From positions 124,001-188,000 of the forward strand of contig NZ_JAKZAK010000005.1 of NCBI RefSeq assembly GCF_023156385.1: a DNA stretch of 64,000 bases, in the 5' to 3' direction. This document shows, piece by piece, positions 47,688 to 56,963 of this stretch; within the stretch, counting starts at the first letter, position 1, and every line of letters begins with the position of its first letter. This stretch comes from Marinobacter xestospongiae. GTDB taxonomy: Bacteria > Pseudomonadota > Gammaproteobacteria > Pseudomonadales > Oleiphilaceae. The translations under genes and the position numbers were made by a program. The notes beneath the pieces were generated by a model. The model did no database searches, was not told the DNA's origin, and saw nothing but the letters and a program-made list of their open reading frames with translations.

Positions 47688-49052
47688 GTGTCTGAGCTCC
47701 AGGAATTCGATCTGATCATCATTGGTGCCGGGTCCGGCGGTGTTCGTCTGGCACGCATGTCGGCCCAGCGTGGCGCCCGGGTGGCGGTGGTGGAAGCCCG
47801 CTACCTTGGTGGCACCTGTGTGAACGTCGGCTGTGTTCCCAAGAAATTGTTTGTCTATGGCTCCCATGTCCATGAAGACCTGGAAGACGCCGCGGGTTAT
47901 GGCTGGTCTGTCCCCTCCGATCAGGTCAGCTTCGACTGGCCGACCCTGGTGGCCAACAAAAATACGGAAATTGAGCGGCTCAATGGCATTTACGGTCGCA
48001 TGCTCGACAACGCCGGTGTCACCGTTATCCAGGGTACCGCCGCCATGGTGGACGCCCACACGGTAGCGGTGGGGGATGACCGCTATCGCGCCAGACACAT
48101 CACCATTGCCACCGGCAGCTGGCCGGTGGTGCCCGACATTCCCGGCAAGGAATGCATCCTCACCTCCAATGAGATGTTCTACCTGCCACAATTGCCGCGA
48201 CAGGCGGTGGTCTGGGGTGGCGGTTACATCGCGGTTGAGTTTGCCGGCATTCTCGCCGGCCTTGGCGTGGAAACCACACTGCTGTACCGGGGTGACCTGT
48301 TCCTGCGGGGGTTTGATGACGATGTCCGCAAGTTCACCGCCACCGAAATGCGCAAGAAAGGTATCCAGCTCAGGTTTGGTGCCACCATCGAGTCGGTGGA
48401 ATCGGAAGGTGCCCATTACAACGTGCGCCTGTCCGACGGTTCGACCATGACCACCGGCCTGGTGATGGCGGCTACAGGGCGTCGGGCCCTGACCGATGGC
48501 CTTGGGTTGGAAGCGCTGGGGGTCGCAATGACGCGGTCTGGCCACATCGAGGTGGACGACCACTTCCAGACGTCAGTACCGAGCATTACCGCCCTGGGCG
48601 ACGTGATCGGCACCCCTCAGTTGACCCCGGTGGCCCTGGCCCAGGGGATGGTGCTGTCCCGCCGCTTGTTCGGTGACGGCGGCGGTGAGATGGACTATGC
48701 TGCTATTCCCACGGCGGTGTTCTGTCAGCCCAACATTGGTACCGTTGGTCTGACGGAAGCGGAAGCCCGCGAACAGGGCCACGACGTGAAGATTTTCCGT
48801 TCAGAGTTTCGCCCGATGAAACATACCCTGAGTGGCCGTGACGAACGCTGCCTGATGAAGCTGGTGGTGGATGCCGACAACGACGTGGTCCTCGGCGCCC
48901 ACATGGTCGGGCCGGACGCCGGCGAGATCACCCAGGGCATCGCGGTAGCGATCAAGGCCGGGGCGACCAAGGCTCAATTCGATGCCACCATCGGCATTCA
49001 CCCAACCTCGGCCGAAGAGTTCGTCACCATGCGCGAGCCAGTCGCTTCCTAG
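47688..49052 (+). CDS. gor: Glutathione-disulfide reductase
   Basis: 454 residues, GTG start preceded by GAGGAGAGG. Redox-active disulfide [13 protein letters not shown] (Cys44, Cys49), FAD motif [21 protein letters not shown] motif [20 protein letters not shown] and the C-terminal catalytic [10 protein letters not shown]. It regenerates reduced glutathione in the cytoplasm. The NADPH side shows [17 protein letters not shown], whose arginines favour NADPH as in Gor rather than in dihydrolipoamide dehydrogenase. Confidence 0.94.
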   Translation: MSELQEFDLIIIGAGSGGVRLARMSAQRGARVAVVEARYLGGTCVNVGCVPKKLFVYGSHVHEDLEDAAGYGWSVPSDQVSFDWPTLVANKNTEIERLNGIYGRMLDNAGVTVIQGTAAMVDAHTVAVGDDRYRARHITIATGSWPVVPDIPGKECILTSNEMFYLPQLPRQAVVWGGGYIAVEFAGILAGLGVETTLLYRGDLFLRGFDDDVRKFTATEMRKKGIQLRFGATIESVESEGAHYNVRLSDGSTMTTGLVMAATGRRALTDGLGLEALGVAMTRSGHIEVDDHFQTSVPSITALGDVIGTPQLTPVALAQGMVLSRRLFGDGGGEMDYAAIPTAVFCQPNIGTVGLTEAEAREQGHDVKIFRSEFRPMKHTLSGRDERCLMKLVVDADNDVVLGAHMVGPDAGEITQGIAVAIKAGATKAQFDATIGIHPTSAEEFVTMREPVAS

Positions 49053-49059
49053 CAAATCC

Positions 49060-51009
49060 CTAGAACCGAATCCACCGGCTCAGTACTGTCCGCAGTTTGT
49101 CCTTGCGAACTGGTTTGGACAGGTAATCGTTCATTCCGGCCTCGCGGCAGGCGCTCTCGGTTCCTGGCAGGGCGTCTGCGGTCAGCGCAATGATTGGAAT
49201 GGCGAGCTGACCGCTGTCCCTCTCCCAGTCACGAATGGTGCGGGTGGCTTCAAAGCCATCCATCACCGGCATGTGGCAATCCATCAGGATCACTTCGTAG
49301 TCGAACTGGGAGGAGCGTACCCGGTCCAGAGCATCCTTGCCGTTGCTGACGGCGTCAGTCTCAAAGCCCAGACGGGTCAACAGCGCCGTGGCAACCCGCT
49401 GGTTGACCGGGTTGTCTTCCACCACCAGGGCACGGGTACTGCGATTGGGTGAGCCAGGGTCCGCGGGCTTGGGTTCTGGCCGCCTGTCCTGATCGTCGGT
49501 GATCTCTTCGCGGAGTTCAAACGGCACCTCGAAGGAAAATGACGAGCCGGTGCCCAGGTCAGTTTCTACCTTGACGTGCCCACCCATCAGTTCCACCAGC
49601 TTCTGCACCAGGGCCAGACCGATGCCGGTACCGCCGTGTGTGCGGCTGTGGGAATTGTCCAGCTGCTCAAAGGTCTTGAAGATCTCTTTCATGCGGTCGG
49701 TGGGGATGCCGGAACCGGAATCCCGAACGGTGCATTGCAGCACCATGCACTGTTCCTCGAGATAGTGCCATTCCGCAATGACGGTAATGGAGCCCTGGTC
49801 GGTGAACTTGATGGCGTTGTCCAGCAAGCCGGCCAGTACCTGCCGAAGGCGGGGGGCGTCACCCTTGACCTGGGACCGCCCGGGCCAGTTACCGGTCAGT
49901 TGCAGGGACAGCTGCAGGCCTTGCTGCTCCGAGGCGTGGCGGTAGGTGGCCACGCAGTTTTCGATCACCTGGCGGAGGTCAAAATCGTGATAGTCCAGGG
50001 CCAGTTTGCCCCGGTCCATTCGCGAGATGTCGAGGATGTCACTGATGATGGTCAGCAGGTCTTCGGTGGCATGGCGAGCGGTGCCAAGATAGTCCTGTTG
50101 CCGTGGGTTGAGTTCGTCCTCGGCAATCAGTTCAATCATCCCCAGTACGCCATTGAGTGGCGTCCGCAGCTCGTGGCTCATGGTGGCCAGGAACTCGGAC
50201 TTGGCCCGGTTGGCGCTTTCGGCCCGTTCCCGTGCCGTTTCCGAGACTTCCAGGGTCTGGTCCCGGGAAGCCTTGAGTGATGCCATATGGCGGGCCAGGG
50301 CGTTGAGGTTCTGCTCCAGTTCCAGCACATCGCTGGTCTGGTTGGCGCGATCCACCGGGGCTTCCCGGTAGTCTCCGGTCATCAGTGTGTTGATGCGTTC
50401 GGCCATCAGGTGAATCGGGTGTACCAGGCTGTGCAGGGTGCGTCTGACCAGCAACAGCGTAAAGGCGAGCAGTGACAGGCCGACAATCACCGAGGACCAC
50501 ACGATGTCCTTCTGGCGGGCGACCAGAGCCTGCTCGGAGACGCCGACCTCCACGGTGCCCAGGCGGATCACTCCGGAGGTGAAGCCGTAGACGGGTTCAA
50601 ACCAGTCGGCGTCGTCGTCTTCCTCCATGTCGAGGGGGCGCTGGAGAATGTCGGCGGTGAACACGTCGCTGGTGGCGTCGACCCCCTCCGCCGGCGAGTC
50701 ACCAACCTCGCCGACCACCCGGTCGGTTACGTCGGTCACCCGAATCCATTTGACGTGGCTGCGTTTGAACGTCTGGGTGAGGATCTGCTCCAGCAGCTGG
50801 GTGTTGCCGGACACCACCGCGTACTCTACTGCCGGCGCCAGATTGTCCGCGAGGATTTGGCTGCTGTTGTAAAGCTCCTTGCGGGCATCATCCAGCCGTG
50901 CCGACGTGAAAAACACCAACAGTACCAGGAACATCACCAGGGCCGGCATGACGCCAAGCACCATCAGCCGGTGGGTCAGGGATTTTGGGGTGCCTTTGCG
51001 GAAATTCAT
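49060..51009 (-). CDS. Hybrid sensor histidine kinase with C-terminal receiver domain
   Basis: 649 residues. Membrane helix about 15-38, periplasmic sensor about 40-165 (RLDDARKELYNSSQILADNLAPAVEYAV in pieces), second helix about 168-190, HAMP about 190-250. HisKA with FLATMSHELRTPLNGVLGMIE, HATPase with DNAIKFTDQGSIT, DSGSGIPTDRM and THGGTGIGLALVQKL. Receiver domain from about 525 (ALVVEDNPVNQRVA, ILMDCHMPVMDGFEA, YLSKPVRKDKLR). There is no HPt domain and no separate regulator nearby, so the phosphorelay partner is elsewhere. Overlaps the periplasmic binding-protein gene by ATGA and is last in the receptor operon. Confidence 0.94.
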   Translation of the reverse strand: MNFRKGTPKSLTHRLMVLGVMPALVMFLVLLVFFTSARLDDARKELYNSSQILADNLAPAVEYAVVSGNTQLLEQILTQTFKRSHVKWIRVTDVTDRVVGEVGDSPAEGVDATSDVFTADILQRPLDMEEDDDADWFEPVYGFTSGVIRLGTVEVGVSEQALVARQKDIVWSSVIVGLSLLAFTLLLVRRTLHSLVHPIHLMAERINTLMTGDYREAPVDRANQTSDVLELEQNLNALARHMASLKASRDQTLEVSETARERAESANRAKSEFLATMSHELRTPLNGVLGMIELIAEDELNPRQQDYLGTARHATEDLLTIISDILDISRMDRGKLALDYHDFDLRQVIENCVATYRHASEQQGLQLSLQLTGNWPGRSQVKGDAPRLRQVLAGLLDNAIKFTDQGSITVIAEWHYLEEQCMVLQCTVRDSGSGIPTDRMKEIFKTFEQLDNSHSRTHGGTGIGLALVQKLVELMGGHVKVETDLGTGSSFSFEVPFELREEITDDQDRRPEPKPADPGSPNRSTRALVVEDNPVNQRVATALLTRLGFETDAVSNGKDALDRVRSSQFDYEVILMDCHMPVMDGFEATRTIRDWERDSGQLAIPIIALTADALPGTESACREAGMNDYLSKPVRKDKLRTVLSRWIRF

Positions 51010-52001
51010 GGATTGTCGCTCCCTGCGTCGTTCTGCAACAGAGCGTTGATTCCCTGCGCCAGTTCATCGGTGTCCGGTACCGGTATGTTCAAAGAGCGGG
51101 CCACTTGGCGGTTGACGTCGATCTCGAACCGTTCGGGGTGCCCCGGTGGTGCCAGGGAACCGTCGTCCAGAAACTGCCGCACCCGCTCTGCGGCGATCGC
51201 GGTGACGGTCTCCAGTGAGGTGTAGCTGGACGCCAGAACCCCGGCACGGACAAAGGCCCGTCCTGGGCCGATGACGATCCGGTTGCGACGGTACGCCGTC
51301 AACAGGATGTGTTTGATGGTGCGGGCGTTATAGATTGCCGAGTCTGGCACCGCCAGCAGAAAATCACCGAACGACAGCGCACGGGCGAGAGTGGCGATCA
51401 GGGCGTCTTCGCCCTGCACCGGGAACACCCGGGCTTCCAGCTCGAAACGCGCCAGTTCTTCCAGCAACGGATCGTAGCGTGCCTCTTCGCCGGCCTGAAC
51501 CAGCAGGGCCACCTGGTTGCCCTGGGGCAGGATCAGCTTGCCTAGCAGTGCCTGGCGGATCAGGGGCGGGTTGTGATAGATCGCCGACAGGGTGGTGCGT
51601 TCACGCCCCAGATAAGCCGCGACTTGGTTCTCATCCACCATCAGGGCCAGAGTGGCAGGCCGTGGCGACTGTTGCTGGACCTGGGACAGGGCATTGCTGC
51701 CCAGAGCAACCACCAGCAGATCGGGGTGGGACAGGCTGAACGCTTCGGTGTAGGTGCGCACCTTGACCCGGCTGCCCAACTGGTTCTGCAGCAGGTCCAT
51801 GAACCGGAGGTTGAAGGCGGTGTTGTCGGAACCTGCGACCAGAACCGTACGGAAGAACTGCGCTGACGGCTCTGGCGCCTGGGCCCGTGCGGCTGACGAC
51901 AACCCCAGCACGCTGGCCACCAGCAGAAGACAGAACAGCGTAACCAGCCTGCCTGTCACGGCAGAAAACCATCCCGGTATTTGGTTGTTGCTATTACTCA
52001 T
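51006..52001 (-). CDS. Periplasmic substrate-binding protein (ABC_sub_bind-like)
   Basis: 331 residues from the ATG at 52001 (a GTG lies one codon earlier). Signal peptide to about residue 41 (LVTLFCLLLVASVLGLSSAARAQA). The mature part has two alternating alpha/beta lobes as in type 1 binding proteins of the TrpX/DUF534 kind: TVLVAGSDNTAFNLRFMDLL, PDLLVVALGSNALSQV, YHNPPLIRQALLGKLIL, NQVALLVQAG, RRNRIVIGPGRAFVRAGVLASSY (in pieces). No permease or ATPase gene is adjacent. Position between a TonB receptor and a hybrid kinase suggests a ligand-binding sensor role (inference). Confidence 0.8.
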   Translation of the reverse strand: MSNSNNQIPGWFSAVTGRLVTLFCLLLVASVLGLSSAARAQAPEPSAQFFRTVLVAGSDNTAFNLRFMDLLQNQLGSRVKVRTYTEAFSLSHPDLLVVALGSNALSQVQQQSPRPATLALMVDENQVAAYLGRERTTLSAIYHNPPLIRQALLGKLILPQGNQVALLVQAGEEARYDPLLEELARFELEARVFPVQGEDALIATLARALSFGDFLLAVPDSAIYNARTIKHILLTAYRRNRIVIGPGRAFVRAGVLASSYTSLETVTAIAAERVRQFLDDGSLAPPGHPERFEIDVNRQVARSLNIPVPDTDELAQGINALLQNDAGSDNP

Positions 52002-52054
52002 CACCTACCCTGGTAAACTGCCTGCCCCAATCCGGCTGCCGGCATGAATACAAC

Positions 52055-54163
52055 CTAGAATCGCACTCCGGCTTCCACAAACACCTGATGATCGTTACTC
52101 AGAATGTTGTTTCGGCTCAGTGGGGGAATGCCGTGCAGATAGTGCTGAAAAATCACGGCTACATCGTAGTTGATTCTAGGGGTATATACGTTTTTTACCA
52201 GACGCAGATCGACGCGCTGGAAGTCGCCCCGGCGTAACTGGTCCGCCATGTAGAACGCCAGCGCCGAGGAGATGTCGAAACCATAACGCTGGACCCAGAC
52301 AAAACTGCCGGAGTGTTCGGCAGTCAGTCGGCTTTCCAGATCAATGAAACGCTGGGCATCACTGGCGACAACCGGCCCGCCGGTGTACTCACCGTCTTGA
52401 TCCATGTAGGCGTACGTCAGGCGGAACTGGGTGTCCGGGTACTCCAGCGAGGCTTCCAGCTCAACCCCCTGCTGATCCAGCGCCACGTTGTTGGCGAGGT
52501 TCCAGTCATCCACGCTGATGTCGCCGCTGATGATGTCCCGAAGGTGGTCGTAGAAGTACTTGATCTCGGTGGACAGCAGCCCGCCGCCAGCACGGAACTG
52601 GCCAAAGTAGCTGATCTCCCGGGAAATAATTCGCTCTTCCCGTAAGGTGCCGGAAGCCTGCAGCTGAGGGCCAACCCGGGTCCCCTCGAGGGCCGAGGCA
52701 GCATCGGGGGTGACGTGGCTGACCCGGTAGCCCCAGTCGGCATCCTGTTCGAACGCATCGGGTGAACGCACCGCCTTGGAGAAGACGAACCGCAGGGTCT
52801 GGTCGTCTGCCAGCTGGAAGTTGGCGGCAATCCGGGGGGAGAACACGTCATCTTCCAGGGTGGTGGAATCTTCCCAGTTGCCCCCGACGTTGAAGGTCAG
52901 CCAGTTGACCGGGGTGTATTCAATGTTGGCGAACACCCGCGACTGGTAGTTGGCACCTTCGCCGTTGAAGTAGGTATCGGAGTCGAAACTGTCCTTGCGG
53001 TAGCCCAGGCCGGAGACCATGCGCAGGTCCGGCGACAGCATCAGGGTATCCTGCAGTTCGAACTCCTGGCGCGATTCAAAGATGTCCTGATTGACGTCTG
53101 CGCAGAAACCGGCGCCAGGGGGACAGGCGCGCCAGCGCTGCCGGCGGTTGTAGTCCTGGTAGCTGGCCTGGATATGAAGGAAATGACGATCCGACTGAAT
53201 ATAGTTCCAGCGCGCCTGCAGGTAATAGTCGCGGACATCGATGTCCGGGTGCTGTTGGGCGCCGAATTCATCGCCGATGCGGCGGATGTCTTCCTCATCC
53301 TCGCCGTCGGTGGCTCCGGCACGCAGCTCCAGAGAGTGGCGGGCGCTCAACGAGGCGTGGGCGTCGTAGTTGAAGAAGTCCAGATTGTAGCCATCATGGA
53401 ACGGCACGACCCGCAGGCTGTCATTGTCGATCTGGCTATCGTAGCCATCCTCTTCCGCTCGCTGATAGGACAGGCGCCAATTGTAGCGGTCGCTGCTATG
53501 GCCTACCGAGCCGAAGACCTTGCGGTGGCCGCGACTGCCGTAGCTGGTGCGGATATTGACGCCCTGGGTGTCTTCCGGAGAGCGGGTAATGATGTTGATG
53601 GTGCCCAGGAAGGCGTTGATGCCGTACGCGGCGGCATTGGGGCCGCGGCTGATCTCGATCCGTTCAATGTTCTCCAATGCCACCGGCATGGTGTTCCAGT
53701 CGACCCCGGCCAGGTTGGGCTGGTAGGCGGTCCGGCCATCGATCTGTACCTGCAGGCGGCGCTGATCGTAAGCGACGGTCCCGTGGTAACTGGCAACCGG
53801 GCTGTTGCTGCCGACATGGCCCATGGTCATGCCGGGCACCAGCCGGAATACTTCCACCAGATTGAGGATGCCCAGATCGCGAATCAGCTCTCCCTGAATG
53901 ATGGTGGTGGTGCCCGGAACCCGTGACTTGGGCTGGCGCAGTTTGGTGGTGGTAAGCACCTGGGGCACGGGTTCTTCCAGCAGAAAACCATAGTCGGGCT
54001 GGAAGGTATCGGAGACGTCCAGTGCGGCGACTATTCGTTCCGGTGGCAGGGCGCTGTCCTGGGCTCTCTCGTCCACCGCATGGGCGGGGTAGGGGAGGGC
54101 GGTGATGACCAGGCCAGCGATCAGGCATGGTTGTTTTCGGGCGGTGCTTGTAAGGGATATCAT
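52055..54163 (-). CDS. TonB-dependent outer-membrane receptor
   Basis: About 702 residues from the ATG at 54163; 12 further codons are open upstream. Signal peptide to about residue 30 (CLIAGLVITALPYPAHA). A possible TonB box (PQVLTTTK) precedes the plug domain at about 85-200 (TTTIIQGELIRDLGILNLVEVFRLVPGM in pieces, ERIEISRGPNAAAYGINAFLGTINIIT in pieces). The 22-strand barrel ends in VEAGVRF with the terminal Phe needed for insertion. No STN signalling domain is present, so it does not signal through FecR. Substrate unknown. First gene of a leftward operon. Confidence 0.9.
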   Translation of the reverse strand: MISLTSTARKQPCLIAGLVITALPYPAHAVDERAQDSALPPERIVAALDVSDTFQPDYGFLLEEPVPQVLTTTKLRQPKSRVPGTTTIIQGELIRDLGILNLVEVFRLVPGMTMGHVGSNSPVASYHGTVAYDQRRLQVQIDGRTAYQPNLAGVDWNTMPVALENIERIEISRGPNAAAYGINAFLGTINIITRSPEDTQGVNIRTSYGSRGHRKVFGSVGHSSDRYNWRLSYQRAEEDGYDSQIDNDSLRVVPFHDGYNLDFFNYDAHASLSARHSLELRAGATDGEDEEDIRRIGDEFGAQQHPDIDVRDYYLQARWNYIQSDRHFLHIQASYQDYNRRQRWRACPPGAGFCADVNQDIFESRQEFELQDTLMLSPDLRMVSGLGYRKDSFDSDTYFNGEGANYQSRVFANIEYTPVNWLTFNVGGNWEDSTTLEDDVFSPRIAANFQLADDQTLRFVFSKAVRSPDAFEQDADWGYRVSHVTPDAASALEGTRVGPQLQASGTLREERIISREISYFGQFRAGGGLLSTEIKYFYDHLRDIISGDISVDDWNLANNVALDQQGVELEASLEYPDTQFRLTYAYMDQDGEYTGGPVVASDAQRFIDLESRLTAEHSGSFVWVQRYGFDISSALAFYMADQLRRGDFQRVDLRLVKNVYTPRINYDVAVIFQHYLHGIPPLSRNNILSNDHQVFVEAGVRF

Positions 54164-54425
54164 AGGCGTTCTTTTTTTAACCGCAGTTTTACAGGGCATC
54201 TGAGGGACAGTCTGAACCGGGCAGCGAATGTCCGACGGATGAATCGGGAGCTTACTGGGTGTTATTCTGTGACGCTGTTATAACTGGTTGATGAACAATG
54301 CCTGGAACCGGCACGTCATGCTCTGATCGTTTCGGTTATAAAGGTTACGTGATTGTTAGGTGCGATGATAAGCCACCGTACCTTGGCTTGTCTTCCTTTG
54401 CTCATATTTTCAGGAGTGGTCGTTG

Positions 54426-55130
54426 ATGAATTGTTGGGACGTGCTTGGTATTGAACCGACCCGGGACCCCGGCCAGATTCAGGCAGCCTATAGCCAGCAG
54501 GCCAAGTTTGCCTCCCGTCAGGATATGGAGAGTCTGGAGCAGGCCCGTCGCGACGCCCTGGCTCAGGCCGGTGTGGCGCCAGACACGATGCAGGCATCGG
54601 AACAATCTGACCAGTCCGCACCGGGTGCGGCGACAGACAATACGCGGCCGGTCCCGGAAACAACGCCATCCGGAATGAGCGAGGGACTGTCGGCGTCTGA
54701 TCACCAGGTGGTTCGGGAAGTGGTTATCCAGATCAAGGCGCTGCTCAACGACAGTGGCCGTAGCCAGGATGCGGCTATCTGGAAAGCGGTATTGGCGGAA
54801 CCTCCAGCCGATCGCCAGGCCCTGCGGGATGAGATCGCCCGTCAACTGGAATCGCAACTGCGGCCCATGGCTGGTCAGGGCGGGCTGGCATTGCCGGTGG
54901 CGGAATTCCTTGGTCACTGGTTCGGGTGGTCGGAACTTGAGGAGCTGCGGAACCCGGCGGAGCCGGAACCCGGAATGGCGGACAGCCCGGTGTACGCCCG
55001 GCCGGAGGACGCCGAGGCCGGCGAGTCCCCCGGGGGGCAGCCCACCACCAGTTTCTGGCCGGCGGTGATTGGCTGGGTCGTGGGGCTGGTGGTGCTGACC
55101 AGCCTGTTCAGTCAACTGACCGGCTCCTGA
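54426..55130 (+). CDS. Membrane-anchored protein with a degenerate J-domain
   Basis: 234 residues from the ATG at 54426 (AGGAG nine bases upstream). Residues 1-45 resemble helices I-III of DnaJ (CWDVLGIEPTRDPGQIQAAYSQQAK, quoted in part: WDVLGIEPTRD, IQAAYSQQAK), but the HPD loop that stimulates Hsp70 is missing; the equivalent stretch reads FASRQDMESL. The middle (about 95-165) is helical with no recognised domain, then a Pro/Glu/Gly-rich linker and a C-terminal membrane helix at about 212-230 (FWPAVIGWVVGLVVLTSLF). A tail-anchored protein facing the cytoplasm is likely. Function unknown. Confidence 0.65.
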   Translation: MNCWDVLGIEPTRDPGQIQAAYSQQAKFASRQDMESLEQARRDALAQAGVAPDTMQASEQSDQSAPGAATDNTRPVPETTPSGMSEGLSASDHQVVREVVIQIKALLNDSGRSQDAAIWKAVLAEPPADRQALRDEIARQLESQLRPMAGQGGLALPVAEFLGHWFGWSELEELRNPAEPEPGMADSPVYARPEDAEAGESPGGQPTTSFWPAVIGWVVGLVVLTSLFSQLTGS

Positions 55131-55148
55131 ATCGGCTCGACTGAACAC

Positions 55149-56171
55149 TCAGACACGGGAGCCGTCGACGGGACGGCTGTCTGGACAGGGTGACTCCGCT
55201 GCCTGAGCCGCCTCGATCCGGCGTCGGTAACGTTCGGCCAGAATAGCGCCGACAATGACCTGGATCTGGTTGTAACACATGATCGGCAGCACGATCATGC
55301 CAAAACCGGGATGGCCGGAGAACAGCACCTTGGCCATTGGCAGTCCCGACGCGAGGCTCTTTTTGGACCCGCAGAACACCACCGCCGCTTCGTCTTCCAG
55401 GCTCAGTCCGCACAGCTTTACCACTCGTCTTGCCACCACGATCAGCAGCCCAAGCAGACCCAGGCAGAAACCGATGGTGAGCAGGATGGCGGTCAGCGGA
55501 AGTTGTTGCCAGAGTCCGCTGACCACAGAATGGGAGAACGCCGAGTAGACGATCAGCCAGATCACGCACTGATCATAGCGAGCCGTCAGGTGCTCATGGC
55601 GGGCCAGCAGGCCGCCCAGCCAGGGGCGCAGGGCATGACCGATGGCGAACGGCGCCAGCAGTTGCAGCACAATGTCCTGCAGCGCCTGCCAGACCGAAAA
55701 TCCGCCGGCACTGGTGGTGCTAACCAACACGATCAGCAGGAACGGTGTCAGCATCATGCCGAAGACGTTGGAGGCCGCGGCGCTGCATATGGCGGCCGGG
55801 ACATTGCCACGAGCCATGGCGGTGTAGGCAATGGACGACGACACCGCTGACGGCAGCACCCCCAGGTACAGGAAGCCCAGGCCCAGGTCCGCCGGAATCC
55901 AGGTGGGGGCCAGAGCATTGATGGGCAGCACCGCCAGCGGAAAGAACACGAACGTCAGGCTGGTGATCAGCAGGTGCAGTCGCCAGTGACTGGCACCGGC
56001 AATAACCTGCTCCCTAGACAGCGCGGCGCCGTGCAGGAAGAACAGCAACGCCACCGCGAGGGTGCCTGTGGTGGCCAGTACGCTGGCGGCGTCGCCGCGA
56101 ACCGGTACCACCGTGGCCAGCACAATGGCGCCCAGCAACAGCAGGGTGAAGCGGTCAATGGGCAGTTTCAT
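55149..56171 (-). CDS. Bile acid:sodium symporter family transporter (SBF-like, YfeH type)
   Basis: 340 residues with about ten hydrophobic segments and no signal peptide. The SBF-like branch is indicated by LFFLHGAALSREQVIAGASHW near 42, YLGVLPSAVSSSIAYTAMARGNVPAAI (in pieces) with the unwound crossover helix, and VFCGSKKSLASGLPMAKVLF near 268. These inner-membrane carriers move organic anions with sodium. The regulator gene just upstream overlaps by ATGA, so the carrier belongs to that regulon. Substrate unknown. Confidence 0.88.
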   Translation of the reverse strand: MKLPIDRFTLLLLGAIVLATVVPVRGDAASVLATTGTLAVALLFFLHGAALSREQVIAGASHWRLHLLITSLTFVFFPLAVLPINALAPTWIPADLGLGFLYLGVLPSAVSSSIAYTAMARGNVPAAICSAAASNVFGMMLTPFLLIVLVSTTSAGGFSVWQALQDIVLQLLAPFAIGHALRPWLGGLLARHEHLTARYDQCVIWLIVYSAFSHSVVSGLWQQLPLTAILLTIGFCLGLLGLLIVVARRVVKLCGLSLEDEAAVVFCGSKKSLASGLPMAKVLFSGHPGFGMIVLPIMCYNQIQVIVGAILAERYRRRIEAAQAAESPCPDSRPVDGSRV

Positions 56172-56863
56172 GGCATGTTCTCCCCGTTGGTGCTGGCCAG
56201 GGCATCCAGGCTGGGCTGCAGCAGGGCTCTGGCCCGTGCTGCGGCTTGTTCAGGGTCCTGACGTCGAACCGCTGCGAGTAGCAGTTCGTGGGCTTCCTGG
56301 GAGGGTTCGGGCAGGGTCTTGTCCAGTTCGGTCTCTTGGATTGTGTGGCTGATGGCGTGGGCAAAGTAGCCGTACAGTTCTGTCAGGGCGGAGTTATGGG
56401 ATGCCTCGGCAAGCGCATGATGAAACCGCTCGTCGTGATGGATTCGCGCGTCCAGGTTGTCGCCGGCGGCGGCCCGCTGATCCAAGGTTTCGGAAAGCAG
56501 TTTCAGTTCGTCGCCGGTACGGCGCAGGGCGGCCAGACGGGCAGCCTCGGTTTCCAGCATCAGACGAACTTCCAGTTGGTCCCTGAGCTGAGCGCGGTCT
56601 ATGCGTCGGAGGGTTTCTCCGGCATCGCGATTCGCCCGCACGTAGGTGCCGTCGCCCTGGCGGGTTTCCAGCATGCCTACATGAACCAGAACCCGCACCG
56701 CCTCCCGCACAGTGTTGCGGCTGATGCCCAGGGACTCGGACAGTTCCGATTCCACCGGCAGCCGGTCTCCGACCTGCCACTCACCCTGTTCAATGGCGCC
56801 ACGCAGGGTTTCAATGGCGTGGTCCACCAGGGACCCGCGCCGGATTCTGGTGAGGTTGGTCAT
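56168..56863 (-). CDS. GntR-family transcriptional regulator, FadR/FCD subfamily
   Basis: 231 residues. The winged-helix domain is at about 8-75 (IETLRGAIEQGEWQVGDRLPVESELSESLGISRNTVREAVRVL in pieces) and the all-helical FCD ligand-binding domain at about 90-215 (LEVRLMLETEAARLAALRR, DERFHHALAEASHNSALTEL), with His residues that usually bind a metal used to hold carboxylate ligands. It is translationally coupled to the SBF-like transporter, so a carboxylate substrate and feedback control are likely. An inverted repeat overlaps its own start. Confidence 0.93.
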   Translation of the reverse strand: MTNLTRIRRGSLVDHAIETLRGAIEQGEWQVGDRLPVESELSESLGISRNTVREAVRVLVHVGMLETRQGDGTYVRANRDAGETLRRIDRAQLRDQLEVRLMLETEAARLAALRRTGDELKLLSETLDQRAAAGDNLDARIHHDERFHHALAEASHNSALTELYGYFAHAISHTIQETELDKTLPEPSQEAHELLLAAVRRQDPEQAAARARALLQPSLDALASTNGENMP

Positions 56864-56897
56864 GATTGGTCATCCTTTAATCGGGTGATCCAATCAT
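56862..56897. promoter_or_regulatory. Inverted repeat at the gntR start, candidate operator
   Basis: ATGATTGG (56862-56869) and CCAATCAT (56890-56897) are perfect inverted arms 20 bases apart, extended by TCA/TGA one base out of register. The element covers the regulator's start codon and its AGGA ribosome binding site. A 28-base centre-to-centre layout suggests two half sites on neighbouring turns, suitable for autoregulation. Confidence 0.5.
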
Positions 56898-56963
56898 CCT
56901 ATGAATTTTCGGTGGTCGCAACCCTGCGCCGACTGCGGTCGTCCAGCGTGGGTTACGAGGGTC

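Noticed and set aside
47688..49052. Dihydrolipoamide dehydrogenase or mercuric reductase for the gor gene
   Set aside because: The [13 protein letters not shown] spacing and the arginines in the NADPH-binding region fit glutathione reductase, and no 2-oxoacid dehydrogenase or mer genes are nearby.
52055..54163. TonB receptor as the missing partner of the FecI/FecR pair
   Set aside because: The mature N-terminus goes almost directly into the plug; there is no room for the 80-residue STN signalling domain that FecR partners need, and it is 40 kb away with its own kinase.
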